In this document: positions 48,443-60,900 of the stretch, in pieces
Position numbering within the stretch: the stretch's first letter is position 1
How the letters are laid out: every line of letters begins with the position of its first letter
From: Paramecium sonneborni
Taxonomy: Eukaryota > Ciliophora > Oligohymenophorea > Peniculida > Parameciidae
Assembly: GCA_905182985.1 (NCBI GenBank)
Contig: CAJJDN010000033.1
Coordinates: 118,233-182,232 of the forward strand
Direction of reading: 5' to 3'
DNA length: 64,000 nt
Translations under genes and position numbers: made by a program
Notes under the pieces: generated by a model
What the model saw: the letters and a program-made list of their open reading frames with translations, nothing else
The model's database searches: none
What the model was told of the DNA's origin: nothing

Positions 48443-49551
48443 ATGGATAAATATAAAATAGGAAAAGTATTAGGAGATGGAACCTTTGGGTCAGTATATA
48501 AAGCAGTAGATGAAACAACTGGTTAAATTGTTGCTATTAAGAAAATGAAACATAAATATAATAAATGGGATGAATGTATAAATCTTCCTGAAATAAAATC
48601 ACTTTTGAAATTACATCATCCAAACATTGTTAAATTATATGAAATAATAAAATAAAATGATGAATTGCATTTTGTGTTTGAATTTATGGAAAGAAATGTG
48701 TACCACTTAATGAAGGATAGATAAAAGCCTTTTAATGAGATCCATATTCGTAATATAATCTATTAAACCTTACAAGGATTGGCTTACATGTAAAACCTAA
48801 TTAATTAAATAGGCATAAAATAGGTTACTTTCATAGAGATTTAAAACCAGAAAATTTGTTAGAATCTAATGGCACTATAAAGATAGCAGATTTTGGATTA
48901 GCAAGAGACATTAGATCATCTCCTCCATTTACAGATTACGTATCTACAAGATGGTATCGAGCTCCTGAAGTAATTTTGAGATCTAATGAATACAATTCTC
49001 CTATTGACATATTTGCTATAGGTTGTATAATGGCTGAGCTATACAGATTATGGCCTCTCTTTCCAGGTACTTGCGATACAGATCAATTATAAAAAATCTG
49101 TGAAATCATGGGAACTCCTTCAGAATAGGATTGGCCAGATGGTACATATATTATTTATTATTATCATCTAGGATATAAATTGGCTGCTAAAATATAACAT
49201 CGATTTCCGAAAAATATTCAACCTAAACCTTTATCATAAGTTATTACATAAGCAAGTGATGATGCTCTTGATTTAATCTCTTAAATGCTACGATATAATC
49301 CTCTTAAAAGACCTAATGCAAGTTAGGCTTTAGCTCATCGTTACTTTATTGTTGCTCTTCCTATTCTTCCTTCTTTAGACAATATTGATTAATAATAGGA
49401 TTAAGATTATACAAATTTTTAATAGGATGATTAATAATAAGATTAACGATTTGGACCTTAGAGTTAATAAAATATCTCCTTATTTTATATGAAAAATGCT
49501 AGATATAAACCTGGGTATACTTGTATATTAGACAATGCTGAAGATAATTGA
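48443..49551 (+). CDS. MAK/ICK/MOK-type (RCK) protein kinase
   Basis: 351 residues in three exons (introns 48790-48812 and 49142-49171). [30 protein letters not shown] with the family's WDEC signature after the Lys, [28 protein letters not shown] and [19 protein letters not shown] (TDY in the loop) are all typical of RCK kinases such as MAK, ICK and Chlamydomonas LF4. These kinases control cilium length and ciliary traffic, a fitting job in a ciliate. The short C-terminal tail is Gln-rich. The second intron is 30 nt without an in-frame stop. Confidence 0.92.
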
Positions 49552-50031
49552 TTAATCAAAAAATGTTAAATTTATATTATTTAAAATAGTACTATTCTTA
49601 AATCAAAAATCTTAAATAATATTATCATTTTATTTAAAGAAGATTTTACTCATTTTTATTATTGCTCATATATTAAGCACTTTGATTTGAATTTAAACTT
49701 AATTTTTTAAAATTTGTTAAAAGTCAATATAAAAATAATGAAAGTTTGAAAATATTTGAATATTTAATTTAAAAATTAATTAAACATTCATATTATTTGA
49801 ATCCTGATCGTTAAATTAAATATTTTTAAATAAAATTACTTCTAAATCAACTGAGAATCAAAAATTCTTTGATTTACTTATCTGTGTTTCTATTCAATTT
49901 CGCATTTAATTACTTAAACATACAAATCAATCAAAGGTACATACATACCTTTATTGAATAATTAAAATAAAAGAAATTTTTTCCGAATGCTCATATTTAA
50001 TATGAATAATAAACATATTTTAATATAAAAT
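49552..50031. other. intergenic, convergent gene ends
   Basis: 480 bases between the kinase stop and the stop of the minus-strand receptor-like gene. A/T-rich, no open frame of note and no repeats beyond short homopolymers. Confidence 0.5.
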
Positions 50032-51225
50032 TCATATTATAGTCTAACTCTAATTTTTCAATTAAAAATAAGCAGTTGATTTTGTAGTGCAAATGAAAGC
50101 ACAAAAAACCATGCATAAATGTGAAACAAGAATGGTGGTCATAGTAATAACTCTATTTTTCCAATAGGGTACAACAAACATCTCTGTGATAAAGACTACA
50201 ACAGGATAATGAATCTAATATAAGATTCCAATAATTGCAATTAAAACAATAAATTATTTTTATTTAACTTACTAATAAAGTCTGGTAATTCCATATGTAT
50301 AAAGAAATGTTAATCCAACTTTTGAAAACATTAATAACCATCCTCCAATTCCATAAAAATTATGATATTTGTCTTCACTTCCATCAAAATATTTAATAAT
50401 GATCATAATAATTGATTGATATATTACAACCATAGAAATAAAGGGAAAGAATTAAACAGTATTGAGTTCTTACTTTGTAATAGTCCATCCTTGTGATAAG
50501 GCTACAAATAGAAATGCAAATAATAATTGCGAAGCATTATTAGAAATGCTACCTAATAAATCAAATAAATAAATTCCAATTCCATTATAAGAATAGACAG
50601 TATAATGTAAGAGAAATGATACTTCTGCAATAATATCAATAAAGAGTACCCTCATGACATATTTAATAAATAAATCATCTTTTCCTTATTTTAAGCAATA
50701 AATGCCAATAAGTAAACTAGCAATGATTTGGATTCCATATAATTTTTAAATTCCATTATCTTCACAAGAAAAGTGTGATCCATTATTTAACGAAGTGATT
50801 TCTATTTCAATTTAGTATCCTTCAATCTTTGCTAATTCACCGTCACAATCTGAAGTGGCGATAATGTAAATTTTATCTCTATAATGAAGATTAATTCTCC
50901 TTTCTTTAAGATTGCTCCATTCACCATTTAAAGGTAATTTTTCTTTTTCTAAATAAGTACCTAAAGTTCTTTTATTGGTACATTTGGGTTCTCTTTTTTG
51001 CATAGGCCAATAATCATCAGTGAAAATATGGAATCTGAAATAAACAAAATCATCAGTTTATTGATCAAATGGTTAGGTTAATCTGATTCTAAATGAGAAT
51101 GTGCCTTTTCCTAAATCAATTCCATATTTTTATAGGAAGTATATGTTATTTCTGACATCATTAACAGGAATTGTGAGTCTAGTAAATTTGGCAAGAGCAA
51201 TAGTTAAATAAAATAAAATAAACAT
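50032..51225 (-). CDS. GPR180/TMEM145-like seven-transmembrane receptor
   Basis: 397 residues, no intron. A signal peptide (MFILFYLTIALA) leads a lumenal domain of about 160 residues with paired Cys (REPKCTNKR, ATSDCDGELA, HFSCEDNG). Seven hydrophobic helices follow from about residue 170. The block FLFVALSQGWTITK and later VVVFITEMFVVPYWKNRV match the GpcrRhopsn4/intimal thickness receptor family (GPR180, TMEM145). Ligand and role are unknown. The ATG lies only 28 bases after the stop of the aconitase gene on the same strand, leaving almost no room for separate 3' and 5' signals. Confidence 0.7.
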
Positions 51226-51253
51226 AAATAATTTTTGATTTAATACTATAAAC

Positions 51254-53992
51254 TCATTTCAATATTTTTCTTAAAACATATTAAAGAATTCCTCCATGTT
51301 TATAATATTCAATTTCAACATCAGTATCTAATCTGAGTAGAGTGTTGAAATTGAAAATAGTATCATCTGATTTCTTAACAACAACTTCAACAATTTGATT
51401 AACCTATATATTTTAGAATATTATTGAATACTTTAATATTATCTTTATTGACATTCAATGTGAATAATTCATGTCCTGTAAGTCCTAAAGATTCAGCAGT
51501 TTATCCATTAGTAAATTCAAGTGGAAGAACTCCCATTCCAGCAAGATTACTTCTATGTATTCTTTCATAAGAAATAGCAATGACAGCTTTAACACCTTAA
51601 AGATAAGGTCCTTTAGCTGCCCAATCTCTAGATGAACCAGATCCATATTCAGCTCCTCCAATAATAATTGTTTATTGATTTGAATTTAAATACTTTTCTG
51701 CTGCATCATAAATAGCCATAACTTCATTAGTAGGAACATAAATAGTATTTGGACATTCTTTTCCTTATAACATTTTATTTTTAATTCTAACATTTGCAAA
51801 TGTACCTCTAACCATAATTTCATCATTTCCTCTTCTTGCTCCATATGTATTAAAATCTTTCTAATGAACTCCTCTTTCCTTCAAATATCTACCAGCAGGA
51901 CTATTAGCAGATATATTACCAGCTGGACTTATATGATCAGTAGTTATTGAATCACCAAATACAGCTAAACAATAAGCATTATTAACTGGATTTATTATTG
52001 GTAATTCTAAACTTAATCCTTAGAAATATGGAGGATGATGAATATAAGTAGATTATTCATCCCATTAATAAAGTTAATCTTTTGGTACTTATAATTCATT
52101 CCAATTTTTTGTTCCTTATTTTATTTATTGATAAGTATCAATAAACATTTATGGTTAAACTACTTGGTCTTCTAATTATTTTATTTCCTCTCTACTTGGC
52201 CATATATCTTTCAAAAAGATATTCTAACCATTAACAATTCCTATAGCTTCATTCTCAAAATCTATATCCATTCTACCTGCTAAAGCAAATGCTACAACTA
52301 AAGGTGGGGATGCCAAATAATTAGCTCTTGTTATCGGATGTACTCTTCCTTCAAAATTTCTATTTCCTGATAATACTGCTGCTACTACCAAATCATTATT
52401 TTAAACTGTTTCACTTACTCCTTAATCAATTGGTCCACTATTACCAATACAAGTCATACAACCATAACCTGTATTATGAAATCCTAATTAATCTAAAAAC
52501 ACATCTAATCCTGCTGCCTTATAATATTATGTAACACATTATGATCCTGGACTTAATGATGTTTTTATATATGGTCTAATACTTAATCCAACTTAAACTG
52601 CTTTCTTAGCTACTAAACCAGCTGCTAACATCACTCCTGGATTTGAAGTATTTGTGCATGATGTTATTGCTGCTATTACAACTGATCCATGATTTAAATT
52701 ATATTTCTATCCTTAATATTCAAATTCAACATCCTAACTTGCTTTTACATTAAATCCCTTAAATGATACGGGTGCTGTCAAACCTTAACTAAATTCTTAT
52801 TTCAATTAATTTAAAGTCACTCTATCTTATGGTCTCTTTGGACCGGCTACACATGCTTATATTGTTGATAAATCCAATTCCAAAGTATCACTAAATATTG
52901 TTTACCCTTCCTCATAAAATAAATTAGCTGCCTTTAAATATTATTTAATTAAATTGCACTTCTCAACACTTCTTCCTGTCTACTTTAAATAATCGATTGT
53001 TTTGCTATCAACTGGAAAGAAGCCCATTGTAGCACCATACTCTGGAGCCATATTAGAAACAGTTGCTCTATCAGCTAACGATAAAGTTGATACTCCTGGA
53101 CCATAAAACTCAACAAATTTACCAACCACTTAAGATTTATATATTTTTTATACCTTTTTTCTTTCTCAGCATTTCTGTACAAGTTAAGACTAAATCTGTA
53201 GCAGAAATATGAGGACTCAATTATCCTGTTAATTTGAATCCTACAACTTGTGGAAGTACCATACTAGTACATTCTCCTAACATATTTGCTTCTGCTTCTA
53301 TTCCACCTACTCCCCATCCTAATACTCCTAAACCATTAATCATTGTTGTATGAGAATCTGTTCCTACTACTGAATCTGGATATAATAAATTATCTTTCTC
53401 AAATACTACTCTGGCTAAATATTCCAAATTCACTTAATGAACTATTCCACTACCTGGTGGAACTATTTCAAAATTCTTGAAGGCTGAACTTCCCCATTTT
53501 AAAAATCTAAATCTCTCTAAATTTCTTTCAAATTCTGTCTATTCATTTTATTCACGTGCATTATTATTTCCATGAAAATCCACTTGTACAGAATGATCAA
53601 TCACTAAATCTACTGGACATAGAGGATTAATCAATTAAGGATCTTTGCCCATTGCTTATGCTTATGATCTCATTGCAGCTAAATCAACTACCAATGGAAC
53701 GCCTTTAATCATTTTCATTATTCATACCTGTAAAATCTTATAATATCACTCTTGCAGGTTTGAAAGCTACTTCTGTGTCTTTCTTAGATGTATCTTCCCA
53801 ATTCAATATTCTTTCAACATCTTCCTTTTTCACATTAAATCCATCACAATTTCTGACTGCTTATTCTAACAAAATTCTTATTGAGTATGGCAATCTTTAT
53901 ACTTTCTCACCAAATAATTCAACCAAATTGTAATATTTGAATGTTTGTTCTTCTATTTTGAGCTCAGAAGTAGGATATGGATTATTTTACAT
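51254..53992 (-). CDS. ACO1: aconitate hydratase, cytosolic/AcnA (IRP1) type
   Basis: 886 residues in four exons (introns 53703-53727, 53129-53153, 51404-51431). [14 protein letters not shown] is the N-terminal AcnA block; [29 protein letters not shown] and IEAEANML are active-site segments; [12 protein letters not shown] holds two Fe-S Cys; the end [21 protein letters not shown] is family-typical. Length equals bacterial AcnA and animal IRP1 (about 890). The enzyme converts citrate to isocitrate. No mitochondrial presequence is evident at this start ([16 protein letters not shown]), so cytosolic location is likely, although a ciliate may use one gene for both. Confidence 0.95.
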
Positions 53993-54203
53993 TAATATTA
54001 TTTAAGGTTATCAATTAAAATTTCTTTATTTATATTAAGATTCTTCGTTTCATATTATTAATTAATAATGTTATAATTACTAATAAAAGGCATTTTTATT
54101 GTCAATAAAAATTTTACATATGAGGGTCATATAAAAAACTTAAATTAGTTTAATTTATATCAATATTTTAAATCAATATTCTACGATGAGATGATATTTG
54201 TTT

Positions 54204-55239
54204 TCAAACTTTAATCAACAATTATCCAAAAGTTATGTTTTTTTTATGTTTTTTTCCTGCAGCAGCATTAATGATATTCCTTGAAGATGTCTTTTTAGCA
54301 ATGCTATTTTTGGTTGACTATGTAGATGGAGAGATATTGGAAAGAGGTAAAATAGGAATTGTGTTTAAAAATGTAAATTGACTAACTGGTTTAATATCTA
54401 AAGGAAGTAATTTTTGTATGGGTCTTTTTCTCTTTTCATCTAACAGTTTGATAGATGGCAATGGAGAAAAACCAAGATTATAATTGCTAATCGGGGACAA
54501 ATTGGCAGTTATAGCTTTTTAACTATACTCTATACAAATATAATTAAATTAAATTACCAGTAGACAAAATTTCTTTGATTCTGCTTTCTCCCAATTATTG
54601 TTTGTCTATCAAGCTTTAGAGACTACGTCTATTAAATTTTAGAATATTCTTATAAGCTTATTTTTAAGTGTTAATAGATATTTATTTTAAATTAGCTAGA
54701 TTATCATCATAACTTTATTCATCTTCCTCATCATCTTCTTAATGTAATGTAGGTAATTTATTTTATAGATCTTTATTTTCATCATCAAGATTTTTGTCTT
54801 CATCTTCAAATTTATATAATCTTATATTAATTTAAAAATCATCATGAGAACCTTATTATTTTAAAACTTTAATTTTTCCATCTTCTATCATTTCTAATTT
54901 CATAATAGTTTAAGAATCAAAGGGTGCGGTAATGGGTAAGTAAAAGGTTTTCAATTTTTAGGAAAAGGTTTACATCTTTGCAGTCCTTTTATCTAAATAA
55001 TTTTTTCTAGGTGAAAGTGAATTGTATCTATGCAATTATACAGAATGTCTTGAATTTTCTTTGGAATGATTCTATGAAGAATCACTAGAAAAGAGATTAG
55101 ATTGAACAGGTATATTAGCTTAAGGATTGTAAAATACAGTATTATGATGTCTATTACTTCTTTTTTTTAGTTATGGGTCTTATTTTAACATAATTTCACC
55201 AATAGTTTTTTTTTTAATCAAATGTCTTTTATTTCTCAT
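54204..55239 (-). CDS. basic/acidic hypothetical protein, 335 aa
   Basis: Two exons (intron 54530-54557). The N-terminus is highly basic (MRNKRHLIKKKTIGEIM), then Ser/Asn-rich, with a strongly acidic middle (LHQEDDEEDEQSYDDN) and a basic Ser/Pro-rich C-terminal third containing KLLDEKRKRPIQKLLPLD and a final KKHKKN. Bipartite basic clusters suggest a nuclear protein. The C-terminus LNTIPILPLSNISPS is Pro-rich. No domain recognised. It is divergent from CCT5 across about 340 bases of AT-rich DNA containing a short (TA)n run at 55500-55516. Confidence 0.6.
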
Positions 55240-55577
55240 TTTGATTTATTTCTATTATTGTATTTTAATGTTTAAATCCTTGAATTTAGAGATGATATGT
55301 TAGTAAGGTTGAAAATTGGGTAATATAGAAGAGATGTAGAGCAATTTTTTATTTGCATAACCACATTCACTTGATTCGCATGACCTAGAAATGTGTAAAG
55401 TGAGTGGGGTATTGAATGTAAATAAATTAGTTGAGTTCTTGAATGAAGAAGCTTAGAATCGATTACGCATGTTAATAATTAATAAATTAAAATAGTAATT
55501 TATATATATATATATAAAGTTACTCTTTAATATGTATTTTGGGGTAATGATTATATTTAAAATTATTTATTTAAAAT

Positions 55578-57291
55578 ATGAGTTTAGCATTTGATGACTA
55601 TGGCAGACCATACATTATATTAAGAGAGCAAGGGTCAAAGAAGAGGATGAAGGGTTTAGAAGCATATAAAAGCAATATATTGGCAGCAAAAGCAATTGCT
55701 AATACATTGTCTTCATCTCTTGGACCTAAGGGTATGGATAAAATGTTAGTGTCTCCAGATGGTGATGTATCAGTAACAAATGATGGTGCAACTATTGTAG
55801 AAAAAATGGTATGGATAGATTTAAAAATTAATTATAGGAAATCTAACATCCAACTGCAAAATTATTAGTGGAATTGTCATAATCATAAGATGCAGAGATT
55901 GGAGATGGTACAACAGGAGTAGTCGTATTGGCAGGTAAATTGTTAGAATAGGCTCTAACTTTGTTAGATAAAGGAATCCATCCATTGAAAATCAGTGATG
56001 GATTTGATAGAGCATGTGATGTGGCTATAAGTAATAATTTAATATTCTAGAAGTTAAGAACATTTAGAAAACATATCTGAAGAAATTGATATTTAAGCAA
56101 ATGAACATGAGGCTTTGATTTAAGCAGCATGTACAGCTCTTGGATCAAAGGTTGTATCAAAAAGAAAGAGAGAACTTGGTAAGATAGCAGTAACAGCTGT
56201 GTTGGATGTTGCTGACTTAGGAAGAAAAGATGTGAATTTAGATTTAATTAAGATTCAAACTAAAACAGGAGGAAGTGTAGAAGATACTAGATTAATTTCA
56301 GGAATTCTGATAGATAAAGATATGAGTCATCCATAAATGGTTAAGGAAGTAAATGATGCAAAAATATGTTTATTAACTTGTCCATTTGAACCACCAAAAC
56401 CAAAGACTAAACATAATATTAATATATCTAGTGCTGAAGATTATAAAAAGTTATATTTACAAGAATAATAATATTTTGTTGATATGGTAAAGCTAGTAAA
56501 AGATAGTGGTGCTAATATAGCATTATGTTAATGGGGTTTTGATGATGAAGCTAATCATTTATTATTATAAAATAATTTACCAGCAGTAAGATGGGTTTCA
56601 GGAACTGATGTAGAATTGATTGCTATGGCTACAGGAGCAAGAATTATTCCAAGATTTTAAGAAATAACACCTGAGAAATTAGGAAAAGCAGGTTCAGTAA
56701 AAGAAGTATAATTTGGAACATCAAATGAAAGAATGCTTGTTATAGAAAATTGTTAATGCACTAAAGCAGTTACTATTCTAATTAGAGGAGGAAGTTAAAT
56801 GATAGTAGATGAAGCAAAAAGATCAATCCATGATGCTATATGTGTGATTAGAAACTTAATAAAAGATAATAGAATTGTCTATGGTGGAGGTTCTGCTGAA
56901 TTAGCATGTGCTATTTAAGTTTTGTAATATGCTGATGAGGTTAATTTTATCATATATATTATAGGTTTCTTCAGTTGAATAATATGCTATTAGATCATTT
57001 GCTGATGCTCTAGAAGGTATTCCTAGTTGTTTAGCTGATAATTGTGGTCTTAACCCTATTACATCAGTTGCTTAAGCTAAGGCTAGATAATTATAAGAAA
57101 ATAATCATAGAATTGGCATTGATTGCATGGAACTAGTATTATTTTTATATCTATTCTAGGGAACTACTGATATGAAAGAATAAAGAATTTATGAAACTTT
57201 GAGCTCTAAGAAACAATAAATTCAATTAGCTACTCAAGTTGTCAAAATGATATTGAAAATAGATGATGTTATTGCTCCTGATGATTATTGA
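55578..57291 (+). CDS. CCT5: T-complex protein 1 subunit epsilon (CCT5)
   Basis: 535 residues from five exons (introns 55809-55837, 56031-56058, 56940-56964, 57136-57159). It begins [18 protein letters not shown], the epsilon-specific start, and has [31 protein letters not shown] (ATP-binding GDGTT), [14 protein letters not shown] and the C-terminal [11 protein letters not shown]...[18 protein letters not shown]. The length agrees with human CCT5 (541). CCT folds actin and tubulin in the cytosol; ciliates need it heavily for cilia. The last intron is 24 nt with no stop in frame. Confidence 0.95.
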
Positions 57292-57360
57292 GTATTTTAA
57301 GTATGATTATGTTCAAATATTTTATTTAATAGATGTTATAATATTTTTATATATATATTT

Positions 57361-57901
57361 TCATTTGACTCTAAAAATTAGAGCTTCTTTTGGAACTATT
57401 GCCTTATTTATTCTAAATTATGTTATATAAAAATATTCAGATGTCTCTTCATATCCAATTAAAACGCAATAATTTTTCAGAAATTTAAGTTCAATACTAC
57501 ATTGAAATCATTTTTATAATAATCTAAATTAAACTACAATTATACCCATTATTGAACCCATATCTGAAACTGTTCTCACTAAATTTAAACCAATTTCATT
57601 CAAAACAGAAACATGAATATCACCTCCTTCATTATATCCATTTTTATTGATTTAAAACTTCTGGATTCACAGGTTTATTATTTATTGTTCTACTGCTTAA
57701 TTGTAAAATCATAGCTAAACTACTTACAAAACTACCAGATGAACAAATAGTTTTTGATCCAATCATTATTTTTTTATTCCATTTATGAGAGCAATACTAA
57801 TAAGTTGTAATATTTTTTATTTCACTTGGCTTTATTATCTTTTCGCCTCCACATGTTGAAATTAAAATTAATATAATAACTTTGTGTTTTAATTAACTCA
57901 T
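57361..57901 (-). pseudogene. C39-peptidase-like secreted protein, probably broken
   Basis: The ATG at 57901 starts a signal-peptide-like sequence (KVIILILISTCGG). TICSSGSFVSSLAMIL, then NKPVNPEVLN, NGYNEGGDIHVSVLNEIGLN and NYCVLIGYEETSEYF follow the order of bacterial C39-like (Peptidase_C39_2) domains. The frame changes by one base at the A5 run at 57639-57643, and an in-frame TGA lies before the last block; no intron of normal size repairs both. The expected catalytic Cys before SLAM is Ser and the expected His before VVxxGY is Asn. Either a pseudogene or an inactive protein with a sequencing error. Confidence 0.45.
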
Positions 57902-57966
57902 CTCAATTATCTTAAAATAATATATAATAATATTTCCCTATTTCTAAATAATAACTTTAATATATT

Positions 57967-60900
57967 TCAATATTTCTCATTTACTCCTATCATTCGAGCA
58001 TGACGTTCAAATTGATCATCTAACAATAACACTGTTCTTGGAACTATCAGTACAAATCTTCTCACTTTAATCAATTCCTTAATCATTATCGATGGTAAGA
58101 TACTAGAAAAATATATAATTAAAAGAACATTTAAAATTATATAACATATAGACAGAGCCTATAATTTATTTCATATTATACATTTGATATATTGATCTAT
58201 TATTAGGTGATAGTCACCATACCATTCTTAAATACTCTACTCATATGTTAAAATGCTCTTATTACTATTAAGCCTCCCTCCATTTCTAAATATGCATATT
58301 CAATTCTCTTTGTAAAGTTAGTAATTGACTGTTCTTGTTATATTTAATTAAATATATATTTGATTGTGGGCAGCAAACCCAATTTCAAATTTCCATTAAA
58401 AGAAACATTACAATAATAATTCAAAAACCCAACTTACTCTTTCCCTAAAACATCACATACATTTTATGATTGAATGTCATTGAAATATTCATAAAATCCT
58501 TCTGATGAGTAATATAAGTCTGGATTAAAATTTAAACTCAATTTAAGAAATTCTTATATATCATTCAAACTATCTTTTATAGTCTCATAAAATAAAACGC
58601 TATCCTATTCTCTTATATAGGGGAATGTTGGAAATGATAATTTAAATTCTCTATTCCTAGGAAGAGACCCAGTACTTAATGACATATTTTACAAAAATTT
58701 ATAAAGGTCGCATGAGTTTGGATATTTGTTCAAATATAATTAAACTTACTAATTACTAAAAAAACTAAATAAAAAAAACAATATCCAAACTCCTAATAGA
58801 ATTATAACTGAAAAGGTTATTGGTAATTACTTAAATTATGGTAAGTATTTCGACTCCCTATACTTTTGCTATTCTTTCTCTATTATTCCTTTCTCGTAGA
58901 TTATTTATTCTTCGAATTGTTCTACCTCAAAATTGTAATGATACAAACGATCTGGATTTTACTTTAATTGCTTAATTAAATTCTTAGTTTTATCAATCTC
59001 CCTTTAAACCTTGATATTTGAAAAATATCTAAATAAATTTAAGTATTTATCATGTAACTATCTATAAATTCTTACATAATATATGGCTAAAGCTATTGGT
59101 AAAAAACTAAAGATTAAAAAAATCATCCAAATTTCATTCCATTTATCCTTTATTGTAATACTTCTCTACTTCGAATAATCCCATGCTTCTTAAGCTAAAC
59201 TTTCAAGAAGATTATGCAATTAGAATGCGTTTGCAAATTAAAATACTTAGTAAGTTTAATTTGCCGGACTTAGTCTGGCTTAAAATCTCAAAAGAAATTC
59301 ATAATAATAAGTTAGAAAAGTGAAAAATACTTCTCTAACATTATAGGTTACTGGATAAGTGTTTAGACCAAATTCGTACATGTAATAAACAGTTACATTT
59401 TTATCATTATAAAATGGTTAAAGATATTGATTATTTAATTGTTCTGTGAATCCATTTTTGAATTCATCATACCCAACATGCATATTAGTATATAAAAGAT
59501 CTGTTAAATTGTTAAATCTTTCCTTTGTTATTATCTTATTATTTAAAAATCCTGTGTATGTAAATATAGTAAATCTCATTTGAAAATAGAAATCATGAGG
59601 TACCATGACTCCAGAATGTAATTATATCATGTCAATTTCAGCTATAAATCTAGTTAAGTCCTATGAAACCAAATTAAGTACAACTATATAAAAAATAAGA
59701 CTTATGATTAAACTAGACAGAATAAACAATAATATTTTATTCATAGATGCTGGAACCTATGAAAAGTTTTAATCATGTATGAGTTCATATTTCTTGTAAA
59801 ATTAAGATTTCTGAATACCAGTTTACTTGGAAGTGAGAGAAGTATTTTTCTTAAATTATTCTTCATAAAAATCTTCTTTTTATTCATTCGGAAGAATATC
59901 TTGTTTTTATATTTATAAAATCGATTTTTACAGACTATAAGAATTATCACGAACACTTTAATTAAAATAATCTTGTTGCTAAGATTAAGGTTATTTTGAA
60001 TAAGATATCTCATTCAATCCTATTTAACTGGAATTTGGACTTAATATATTTGGCTCAAAATCTTATTAAGGGATGTGTTGTATATACACAGCAGGTCTTT
60101 TAGATGTTAAAATTACTTCTTAAGATTATAATTATTATTCTATCGAATTTAATAGGATGGATTTGATCTTTAAATTATTTGCATGGTGAGCTTGTGCTTC
60201 CGATTCTGTTAATTTACTCAAAGAAAACATTTTCTCGATATCGTTTTATGATTTATTAATTTGAAATGATATCAGATTTTCTTAATTTAAAGAAATACAA
60301 TCTCTTAATTCAATTATGTAATAGTTATAATCCAAAATATTTTTAGATTAAATATTTAGATCAACAAGGTATGAATTAATACATCTTGAGTCATTCCAAA
60401 GCCCAAAAATTGTTAGTTTATGATCAGATTGTTCTAAATATTAAAAAAATGCATCTTGATTTATAAATCTTAACTCTGTTTAAATGCTATTTTTTGATTA
60501 TTTAATTATGGTTTAGAATTCAGGAAATATAAGATTAATATTCACCATTTTTAAATTAAAATCAGATATCTAGGAAATAAATGTACTGGAATATTTTAAT
60601 TTTTCAAAAAATGATTCTGTAAATCCCCCTAATTGTTCATTAACATCAACAAATAAAAAAGATTAGTTGGACGAAGTATTCTGCAAAAAAATCGAGTATC
60701 TGAATAAAAAATACTCATCGAAATGAATGTCAAATAACATATCAAAACATTTAACAAAATTATTTTTTGATTTATAAAAGGATGGAAAATAAGATAAATA
60801 ATACTTTGCTTATCCAGTCTAAATAAATTTACTTACTAAAATATTGTGTACATTCAAGATAAAATCTGGTATAATACGATTAATAGAAGTAAATTGTTTT

